Below, one piece after another: positions 57,501 through 64,000 of a stretch of DNA of 64,000 bases. Where the stretch lies: positions 62,001-126,000 of the forward strand of contig JBBELK010000837.1 in assembly GCA_037783545.1 (NCBI GenBank), in the 5' to 3' direction. Under the pieces are notes generated by a model, which worked only from the letters and a program-made list of their open reading frames with translations, was not told where the DNA came from and searched no databases. Positions within the stretch are counted from its first letter, which is position 1. Each line of letters begins with the position of its first letter. The DNA is from Henricia sp. BOLD:AAB3569 (Eukaryota > Echinodermata > Asteroidea > Spinulosida > Echinasteridae). Position numbers and translations under genes: made by a program.

Positions 57501-59155
57501 GAGATTAGATAAAAATGTCCTATAGCTGCATGGCATTGTTGTGCAACACAGCGGCTAATTCCTGGTTACATTTGGTCTGTCAGAAATTTTCGATAATTCA
57601 AAGTATCCCCGGGGCCTCTGTTGCGTGCCGGAAAATACTTTTAATGTAGGGAATCATTTTTGAGTACACGTATGGTTTGTGCGCATGCACCGAAATGGAA
57701 TTTCTTTCCCGTCTATGAGCGGAATATTGATTTTGGCCCTTCTCTTTGGCAGGATAAAATTTGTCATCATTCTTGCCATTTAAAATATCAGCCCTTTAAG
57801 TGGCTATCCGCTGTGGATAATTACGCTTGATTAGACAAATCTATAACAAGACAAGCTCTTATTATTCATGTTTTAAAGCCGAGAGGAAATATTAATTCAT
57901 TTTATCAGTTGATATTAATTGGCATTTGATTAGATAATTCAACTTTGATGAGAGTTGGGTGACAATAAAGAACTGAATTATAGGGGGAAAAGAGGTCTGT
58001 GCAAACTCCCTGCCGACTGTTTTGAATTGTTCCTGGAAAGTCTTACAGTTGCATTTTCGATTGGCGTTTAAAGTTGCACTGTCCGTGTTTGGGTGAGAGG
58101 ATTAACAAAATGAATTTACACAAGCGAACGACCTTGGGAAACTTAAATTTCCAACGTCGGTAACTGGAGATACAAGCCTTTTTCTTGAAACGGTCTTCAC
58201 ATGTTGTACATATGTGCGCGTAAAACGCAAACGTGAACGCGAAATTCTTTCAGCACCGGTGACCTTATGAGGAGGTCTTAGAACTCGGGCTCGAATCTTG
58301 ATCACATCAAAAGTTTTATCTCGCCACGAAAGTCAAAGATGTAGGTTTTTGTTTTCATCTGTTCTAAGATCTCTACAGAATATTGGAAAGTGTTCAAAGC
58401 ATTTCACGTTCGCGTTCGCGTTTTACGTGCATCTAAACCTCCGTAGTATGTGTACAATGTACACACGTATACGCGCACATGTACATTTACGTTATAACCC
58501 TGTCGAATAAAAGACAGGGCCTGTCTTTAATTATTTCTTGTTTGTAAGAGACTGGCATTAATCCTTGACGGATTTTTACGTTCTTGGTACCAAATGAAAG
58601 CCGATAACTTTTTCTATTCTAGAAAAATACAAATTTTGTCAAAATTGCTATTTTTCTAGAATAGGTCTAAAATCGGACAGTGCAACTTTAAATGCTCTGC
58701 TTTCCTTATAATCAGAACTGTGTTATTTCATTATATGTGGGTTCCTGGTCGATATCAAGGGCCTCTTTTAAAGATAAGGGCACCATTAAAGATAAGAGCC
58801 CCGCCAATAATTATAATTTTATTGTATTTAATTTTATCATTCCTGCAGAACAAAGTGGAAGAAACAAATGATGGCCCGCCTTAAAATCGCCCAGCGCCAA
58901 GGCTTGTGGACTGCCCCGTTCTTAGCTCCTTGGTACAACCCATTGGGACCCTACACAGCAGCAGCAACAGCAGCGGCATACGCACCCTACCCGCCCGCAG
59001 GACTAGGACTACCAGGTGGTTTTCTCCCTCCCAGTTTTGCAAAGGAGACCACGCCCACTGCGGTACCGTCAACATCACAACGACCTCCTTCGCTTGCGGT
59101 TCCCAGTGGTTTTCACTGTGATCGACCACTAATTAGCCAAAATGAACACCGTTAG
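47621..59155 (+). CDS. Homeobox transcription factor, 3 exons, 324 aa (NK-like ANTP class)
   Basis: Joined exons 47621-48089, 51108-51306 and 58849-59155 give 975 bases, in frame, for 324 residues. The product should be a nuclear DNA-binding protein. Residues 48-54 (FSIAEIL) form an eh1-type motif, which in many homeodomain proteins binds Groucho co-repressors. A Ser/Pro-rich N-terminus and an Ala/Trp/Tyr-rich stretch (about 119-150) follow. The homeodomain spans residues 171-230 with L16, F20, W48, F49, Q50, N51 and R53 in place and Tyr at position 8 where Phe is usual. After it comes ARLKIAQRQGLW, then a Pro/Ala/Tyr-rich tail. The start is the first ATG after an in-frame TAA at 47570; a second ATG follows at once. 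Q50 and TKWKKQ suggest an NK-like ANTP gene. From memory the homeodomain and the RLKIAQRQGLW tail resemble the Nedx/Lms type, but Barx- or Bsx-like identity is not excluded, so I give no symbol. Confidence 0.88.
48400..48680 (+). mobile_element. TTAAAGGCCC MITE family copy in intron 1
   Basis: Shares CATGGTTTTTGTGTTAAGTG, AAAAAGTACTATCTTGGA and GTGTTTGTTACCATTGCTAT with 38270-38528. The ends are worn. Confidence 0.6.
49690..49985 (+). mobile_element. TTAAAGGCCC MITE family copy in intron 1 (second)
   Basis: Contains GCCTTGTAGAAATTTCAGC, CTTCAGAAAACC, GGTGTTTGTTATACCA, a small tandem GGTGAAGTAAAATT, and the end TATTGGGCTTTAA. Confidence 0.65.
50705..51045 (-). mobile_element. GGAGC/TTAA MITE family copy beside exon 2
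   Basis: Reverse copy of the family complete at 61811-62084: AATGAATTTCGTTCTAGCC, CTATTCATTGGAAGAAAACA, AAATTAGTTTACAAA, CGATATCAATGGAAATATA, GAGAGCGCGAAATTTC, and a worn end near 51045. It stops close to the acceptor of exon 2. Confidence 0.7.
51108..51306 (+). CDS. Homeobox gene, coding exon 2 (most of the homeodomain)
   Basis: Codes for the end of codon 157 to the first two bases of codon 223. It includes a basic linker (GRRPRKPGVDRKPRQ) and homeodomain positions 1-52, with helix 3 up to KTWFQNR. The acceptor is TATACAG and the donor is AG before GTGAGT (phase 2), so the intron splits the codon for Arg53 of the homeodomain. Confidence 0.95.
51437..51505. repeat. AAAGAAAGAAAC microsatellite
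   Basis: About four to five tandem copies of AAAGAAAGAAAC after a C-rich stretch. Confidence 0.85.
52565..53538. mobile_element. 974-bp TIR element with TGTCCTGGAGAGGACA repeats
   Basis: Perfect TIRs of at least 24 bp start ACGTGGGCTATTTCACAATA. The interior repeats the near-palindrome TGTCCTGGAGAGGACA at about 52762, 52935 and 53118, with decayed versions near 52846 and 53048, spaced 70-115 bp. No clear target duplication, no coding capacity. It sits in intron 2. Confidence 0.85.
54306..54408 (+). repeat. 103-bp direct repeat, first copy
   Basis: Starts CCTATTAAAACTGAAACTC and ends TTAAATGTGATC. The second copy is 322 bp downstream. Confidence 0.9.
54628..54729 (+). repeat. 103-bp direct repeat, second copy
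   Basis: About 93-95% identical to 54306-54408. The differences cluster near CAGACAATATACAGGC versus CAGACAGTAACATGCC. Confidence 0.9.
55000..57150. promoter_or_regulatory. High-complexity intronic block, candidate cis-regulatory DNA
   Basis: In contrast to the AT-rich repeats on both sides, this block has higher G+C (notably 55549-55660 and 56400-56500) and none of the repeat families described here. It contains words typical of developmental enhancers, such as CTAATGAG, ATTAATTATG, ATCGATTGCATACGCAATC and TCAATCAA-like strings. No open frame in it has a recognisable domain. The regulatory role is an inference from complexity and position. Confidence 0.35.
57770..58020. promoter_or_regulatory. 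Candidate intronic enhancer near exon 3
   Basis: Dense in homeodomain-type cores (GATTAGA, ATTAATTC, ATTAATTG, GGATAATTACGC), GATA-type (TTATC, AGATAA) and SOX-like (ACAATAAAG) words within 250 bp, bordered by a transposon on the right. The sequence is non-repetitive. Function is not shown. Confidence 0.35.
58072..58687. mobile_element. piggyBac-like TTAA MITE, 616 bp, in intron 2
   Basis: The ends AGTTGCACTGTCCGTGTTTG and the complement of AGTTGCACTGTCCGATTTT are flanked by TTAA (58068-58071 and 58688-58691). It lies in the opposite orientation to 19367-19792. Inner words TTCTAGAATAG and CATGTACA/TGTACATG palindromes are shared. It ends about 160 bp before exon 3. No coding capacity. Confidence 0.9.
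58849..59155 (+). CDS. Homeobox gene, coding exon 3 and stop
   Basis: Completes Arg223 (homeodomain 53) and codes TKWKKQM, then MARLKIAQRQGLW and a Pro/Ala/Tyr-rich tail ending SQNEHR before TAG (59153-59155). The acceptor is TTCCTGCAG. The open frame joins in phase with exon 2, which fixes the splice. Confidence 0.92.
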
Positions 59156-59619
59156 GATAACTGACTGAACACGACAAAAGAAAGGGCGAGACTGTGCTAT
59201 TTTGCTGTGTTGGTTCGTTTGCACTTCGCCGTATAGGTCAATCGCTGCGGGGTACACTGCTTTCTTCTTTTAACTGGTATACATGTACATAATTTATAAC
59301 GAACGATACATCGCGCAAGTCACGTTGTTTAGATCTACCTGCATTTGTATATATATATATATATTTTTCATCGTTTTATGTTTTACTAATATTACACCAG
59401 TATAACTAAAGGTCAGTAGGCGTATTAACTCGCACGAGCAGGCATACACAAACACAGCAGAGGACTATTTCCCCGATAGCACCCACTTTTCTTTGTGTCG
59501 TTTTTCCTTTTCTAATCTGCAATATGAAAAAACACGGACCAAAATTATTTTTTTTAACAGTATGGTGCCCGCACAACTTTCTGATCCGTTTCTGCTGCAT
59601 GAATGAGCTTCATTCGCTC
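59156..59619. other. 3' flank / UTR of the homeobox gene
   Basis: Presumed 3' UTR with a short TA run near 59349-59365. I do not see an AATAAA signal in this stretch, so the transcript end is unknown. Confidence 0.45.
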
Positions 59620-59785
59620 GTACAAATCGTCCTCTTGCAACAGTGCCCGTTTAACGCATCCTCTATTCACACGTCCGAGCCCCTGTTGAAATTTCGCTGT
59701 GGAAGCAGCGACAGAAATCCTGTCGCCGCTCTTGGCCAATCAGGACGTGGGCGTTCAAATACATGTGCGCAGCGCAGATTGGGTG
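59620..59785. repeat. Dispersed repeat shared with 27290-27490
   Basis: Shares CCTCTTGCAACAGTGCCC, GTTTAACGCA, CCCTGTTGAAA, CCTGTCGCCG and GGCCAATCAGGACG-type words. A truncated palindrome-rich element follows it directly. Confidence 0.6.
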
Positions 59786-60200
59786 AGGTCACATTTCTGT
59801 GTGTTACGTGTTAGTGTTAGTTTAAGAAATATGTTAACATGTTAACACGGCATTAATCTCGACATCTAACTGAATGTTCAGGTTAACACCATGTTAACAG
59901 ATCCGCTAACACGGTGTTAACACCATATTAATTTTCTACGCTGTACGCAGGGCGTAGTCACAAAATAATTATGGTTTACGTGTTAGTGTTAGTGTAACAG
60001 ATCTGTTAACTTAATCAGAATTGTGACCTGGAGACAAACACCGTGTTGACTCGATGTTAACACGCGGTGTTTAGGGTATGTTAGTGTTACATCTCATGTT
60101 AGTTCAACAGCTCCTGTACCAGACCATATTGGTGTAACAGATCTGTTAACCTAATCTGAACAAAGTGGATGGTGTTAATTTTGATTAGTTTAGAACGTTT
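59782..60200 (+). mobile_element. Truncated copy of the palindrome-rich 960-bp family
   Basis: Matches the left 430 bp of 2651-3610, from GGTGAGGTCACA to GGTGTTAATTTTGATTAG, with more decay (several TTAACAGATCTGTTAAC palindromes are reduced to one arm). The right half is missing. Confidence 0.85.
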
Positions 60201-60354
60201 ATTTGCAAAAACAACGGTTCCGGCAATTTACCGTAGTTGTGTTTCTGGTGGGCAGACCTCAATTGCCAATTTCAACTTGAGTAATCTTTGCCGTACCAGC
60301 TGCATTTTTCTAGAAGCACGCAATACAGTCGAACCTCGTTAAAGGTCATTATAA

Positions 60355-60790
60355 TGCAATGATCCCACATTTTACTTCATGAGTTGACAAGAAAAACCTT
60401 ACTCAAAGTGTTGATAGCAATGGTATAAAACACGACGTGAGCCAGGGGTACCAGTAAGAAAATTTGCAGAAATCCACTACGGGGGGTAGGTCCTGTCGTG
60501 TTTAGAATTATTTCAAGTCTGACTTCATGTATCATGCACCAGTTATGCACAGGGTACTTCCCATAATTGGTGAACGTATAAGCGATCTCAGACTTGAAAT
60601 AACTCTAAAAACGACTGGACACACACTCCCCGGTATAGTGGATGTCTGCAAATTTTCCTACCAGTGCCCCCTGCGTGAGCTTATTTATGTCCGAGATGTA
60701 TAGCTGAAATTTCGGCAGACCAGTTTACCAACATTCTTTATGTTATGCTCTTGCCGGATCGGAAGTTTCACCTTGCAAATGATAATTACC
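60355..60790 (-). mobile_element. TTAAAGGCCC MITE family copy, split by a foldback
   Basis: The left part has GAGTTGACAAGAAAAACC and GTGTTGATAGCAATGGTAT. The right part (from about 60690) has AGCTGAAATTTCGGCAGACC and CTTGCAAATGATAATTACC then TTTAA. The two parts are separated by the foldback at 60436-60680. Confidence 0.65.
60436..60680. mobile_element. Foldback MITE with ~90-bp arms
   Basis: The left arm GTGAGCCAGGGGTACCAGTA... and the right arm mirror each other through AAAATTTGCAGA, ATCCACTA and TTATTTCAAGTCTGA, with a gap of about 65 bp. It interrupts the repeat in which it lies. Target duplication is not clear. Confidence 0.8.
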
Positions 60791-61079
60791 TTTAATTAAA
60801 AGTCCTTGGAAATTTGCCAATTGTTATAACAGGAACTTGTATTATCAGGAACAAAAAACAATGAAGAGCGAGGAATTTAGACAAACCTTCCTTGTTATAA
60901 GCAGAATATTGTATTAACAGTGGTGTTATTATTGGGGTTGTACTGTATTTGGCGGGGTGCCTAAATATACTGAGCAGCAAAAGAAATGCAAATTTTCAGT
61001 TTAATCGAAATTTGAACATTTCTTTTGTGATTAAGTGGACATCAAAATGTTTACATAACAGCTTCATTATGCATGACGC

Positions 61080-61160
61080 ACAAAGCTTCTGTATGCTAAA
61101 AATTTCCGCTCTCAGATTGGCTGCTTTTTAAATCAAAATGTGGAGAAAATGTTTCATTTC
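61080..61160. repeat. Dispersed repeat piece shared with 33775-34030
   Basis: Contains AAAGCTTCTGTATGCTAAAA and TTTCCGCTCTCAGATT. Confidence 0.4.
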
Positions 61161-61214
61161 TTTTGTGCTTAGTATATAATCACTACAGAAATAGACAACC
61201 AAGTGTATGTAGAT

Positions 61215-61242
61215 CATCTCGGGTTCAAATCCCGAGAGGACC
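61215..61242 (+). repeat. tRNA T-arm-like remnant
   Basis: CTCGGGTTCAAATCCCGAG is a well-formed T-arm with the B-box GGTTCAAATCC, followed by AGGACCAC. No D-arm of the right kind lies at tRNA distance upstream, so this is part of a SINE or a broken tRNA copy. Confidence 0.45.
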
Positions 61243-61810
61243 ACACCAATTTCACGCCATATTTAAACTTGGTAGTGCTGTTTTAAAGGGGTAATTACAT
61301 GACATGCGGCCCTGAGCAAGGCGTTTTCTTATATGATTTACAAAAAAACACCCAAAAATGACATTTGAATTGATTTCCAAAATTTATAATGATAGCTTGG
61401 TACAGTACTATAGTAGTATTTCCTTAAATATTAAAACCACTAACTTCTTGCTTTTTGGTGACAAATTATTCCCCATAGATAGAGCAACTTTGGGTTTTGT
61501 TTTGTTAATTACGCGAGCAAAATTAAACGACATTACGCGAGTCATTTTACTATACTTGTGAAATGCATCAGTTGAAATGTAATACCTGTAATGACACTTT
61601 TATAGCTCAAAGCGCCAATACTCTTCCTGCATATAGCAGTGTTCCCTTGCAGAAAAAATGTTGTACATGTATATTAATTTCTTACAAGTTGATGTAAATA
61701 GCAGTGAATTAAAATTATTATCCGAGAACAAAGTTTTATCGTTTTTTTGTAATAATAAGGTTTCTGATGATAGAAACGAAAAATGAAAAAAGAAATTGTG
61801 AACACCAAGA

Positions 61811-62084
61811 TTTAAAGGAGCATGACCACCCACTTTTCCTGGGGGTGTTGAGATTTTGATACCAATTCTTGTGTGATATTTTTCTCATTACCATAATTTC
61901 TGAAATTTTGCGCCCTCAATCCATTTCCAGATATTACACCAACTTTTTTGCTTCAAATTTGAGACAGCAAATTTCCCTTTTCTTCCCATGGATAGTAATT
62001 CGGGGAGGTATTTTATATGATTGTTAACTTAGAACGAAATCCATTTTCTGGAGAGAAAAAAAATCTGAACAAGCTCCTTTAAGA
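61811..62084 (+). mobile_element. GGAGC/TTAA MITE, complete (~274 bp)
   Basis: The ends AGGAGCATG and its GCTCCT complement are flanked by TTAA on both sides (GATTTAAAGGAGC and GCTCCTTTAAG). It is the best-preserved copy and serves as the reference for the pieces at 7325, 13941, 24849, 45010 and 50705. TTAA duplication fits piggyBac or Kolobok elements. Confidence 0.8.
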
Positions 62085-62089
62085 TATAA

Positions 62090-64000
62090 TTAAAATATAT
62101 TTAAAATATGCAGGGTGTCTCAAGATGGTAGTGAAATATCAAATGCTTCTTGAGTTGAATTATAGATTTTACAACTACAGCAGAAGATATTTTCATCCAA
62201 GGTACATGAATAACATTGTCCTAAAAATGCCATTAAACAATATTATTGTTTACCTTGAATCCGGTCATTCAGACTGTTGAAGTAAAACCGTTAGCTCTTA
62301 AATAGATAGAAATTGATAGTTCTCAAATAATTGTAATCACTTATTGCTCCATTGCATTTTCAATTAGGAAATTTATGCTCCGACGCCCTAAACGTGCCCC
62401 GCCCCCTTTTCAAAACAGAGATCGCGGCGGGTTCTCTTCTGTTGGACTTTCCTTCGCATGCTTTATCCAGCAAATCTGCAATGCTTATCAACTTACCTGG
62501 ACCCCACACAAATTGTGCTAACAATGACATAAGTATGTTCAATTAAGGTAGATCATTACCACCACTGTTCATTATGCAGTGGGCATTTGGCCCTTATTTT
62601 CAAAAGTGGTAAGCGCTGATTTTAGTAATGACATTCTCGGAATAATGGTGCTCAGCCAACCATTACTCCGGTAGACAACCAAGATATTTTAGTTGGAATA
62701 TCCATAATATTCTCGCATGAAGCGATCTTCATGTATGGTCACTCGATGGTCAATACCTAGAACTGTGAAAATGAGGGGCTGACCCCTCATTTAGTCCGAC
62801 CAGTGGACATGATGTAAAGATCGTAACCAGAGATTTGTCTTACTCATTAGGGAAACACTTGATACAGTGCTTGCCCCCAACGCCGCCATGAGCCCTCAAT
62901 CACCATTCCACTGGCCTACATCAACGTAAATTCATTACAAACGAAACCAATTGATGCCCGGGAGAAGACCTTTTCCGATGGATGGAGTCCGAAACACAAA
63001 TTACTATCTGGATCATCTTGCCCCTATCGGTAGCTAGAGTTGTGTTCCAGCCTCCGCGATTAAGACAACAAGATGCAACCGGATCCTGATGGAATTACGC
63101 ACAGCCTTCTAGCACACGCGTGTTCTCTTCTGCATCTTATCTGAGAGTAGAGGTTTTTCTACGGAAAGCAACAGTGGTTACCATCGGCCACACCCATACA
63201 TTAACGATCTGTATCCGACCAAATAACCATTTCTATACACATAACCAACATCATAATCCTTAAATGGATATGAGTTGCCCATTGACGACGCGATTTCGGA
63301 GGTGTGGTGCGTTAACAAAAGGGAAAAGTGTGTTGAAGGGCAGGGGAAGTGTAGGAATAGACAGCCGAAGTGTGACGTGTTTGCCGCGGTAATTGGCTGT
63401 TAACATCATGGCCGTCGGAAAAAGTACCATTGCAAAAGCACAGGGACACGGTTCGGTGATTTTTGTAGTATATAGGGCCATTGCCTAGGCAACTAACAAA
63501 ATATGACGTATTCACTTTGGCAGTCTATTGTATACGTTGTCTTTTGTAAACCCTCTTATTTAAATAATGACCCACAGGAATGAGAAACCTGACCTTGGAT
63601 ATGGCAAACACGCCGACGACCCCTTTCTTCAATACGCTGGATTTTTCCTTCGGGGATTTCTAGCTGTTTAATGGATAGTATTGTATTCGTCAATTGATAT
63701 TTAGAGGACAGCAGTACGCTACATGTAAAACCTGTCATAAAATATCCGTGTAAACTGGGTTTGTATGTTGATGTAGTTTGGTCTTAAAAGCCACACCACC
63801 ACTAGACATGATATCAAGTCGATATAGACAGTTGTACCACTCCTCCATGGTTGTACCTTGTCCGTCGACGCCTTTTTATTCCCCGAGCCACGTCCGTTTT
63901 TATGTGCAGCATACACATAGCACGGCGGTTCGCCCTCCAAAGAGATAACGGGCATTCACTTGGTCTGGTTCCCAGAAGAAAAAAGGTCTTACTATTTACA
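62090..64000. other. Right end of window, no gene recognised
   Basis: The stretch 62340-63100 is high-complexity and free of the repeat families above, so it may be conserved non-coding or contain unrecognised exons. A palindrome TTGCCTAGGCAA near 63481 resembles an RFX-type X-box but is a single weak site. Open frames (for example 63260-63481 minus) show no known domain. Confidence 0.35.

Larger units (their letters stand above)
51307..58848 (+). other. Intron 2 of the homeobox gene (7,542 bp)
   Basis: GTGAGT donor, TTATCATTCCTGCAG acceptor. Contents in order: a GAAAGAAACAAA microsatellite, a 974-bp TIR element (52565-53538), a 103-bp direct repeat pair (54306 and 54628), a high-complexity block (55000-57150), a second such block (57770-58020) and a 616-bp TTAA MITE (58072-58687). 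Confidence 0.85.

Noticed and set aside
61215-61242. Functional tRNA gene
   Set aside because: Only a T-arm is present; no matching D-arm or anticodon arm upstream.
63481-63496. RFX X-box at TTGCCTAGGCAAC
   Set aside because: A single imperfect palindrome with no neighbouring gene is too weak to annotate.

Overview
This is a eukaryotic, almost certainly animal, genomic window. It holds one spliced homeobox gene (three exons with consensus splice sites over 47621-59155), LINE reverse-transcriptase fragments and many non-autonomous DNA transposons. The homeodomain and eh1-type motif point to a bilaterian ANTP-class (NK-like) gene. A marine invertebrate deuterostome (echinoderm, hemichordate or lancelet) is my guess from the repeat style only; the species cannot be settled from the sequence.

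Layout. (1) 1-20067: a head-to-tail array of a 6,617-bp unit, seen as a partial unit A (1-6396), a complete unit B (6397-13013) and a last unit C (13014-20067). Each unit carries a 5'-truncated LINE with an RT domain, several MITE remnants, a TTGGTTAAA-rich array and a strong palindrome. Because the units are near-identical, they act as each other's empty-site controls and show three clean transposon insertions: 165 bp and 960 bp in unit A, and 426 bp in unit C. (2) 20068-26950: accessory DNA with nested TIR elements (a TAGACTGG family with 9-10-bp target duplications), an 8-bp-TSD MITE and a foldback element containing a GGGCT minisatellite. (3) 26952-29179: a decayed Tc1-like transposon with IR/DR termini. 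(4) 29182-41270: mostly single-copy AT-rich DNA with a second GGGCT foldback (31782-33750) and small MITEs. (5) 41274-44475: a nest of three inverted-repeat structures. (6) 47621-59155: the homeobox gene, with a 3.0-kb intron 1 and a 7.5-kb intron 2; both contain MITEs, and intron 2 also holds high-complexity blocks that could be regulatory. (7) 59156-64000: 3' flank with a few more MITEs and otherwise no recognised gene.

The only host gene I can support is the homeobox gene, a predicted 324-residue nuclear transcription factor with an N-terminal Groucho-type repressor motif. Its family is not certain; the homeodomain and the tail directly after it recall the Nedx/Lms type of NK-like gene. 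I found no bacterial-style operon, CRISPR array or defence system. The most unusual material is the tandem array, with insertions datable by internal empty sites and LINE indels shared in a mosaic pattern, and several inverted-repeat families that may not yet be described.
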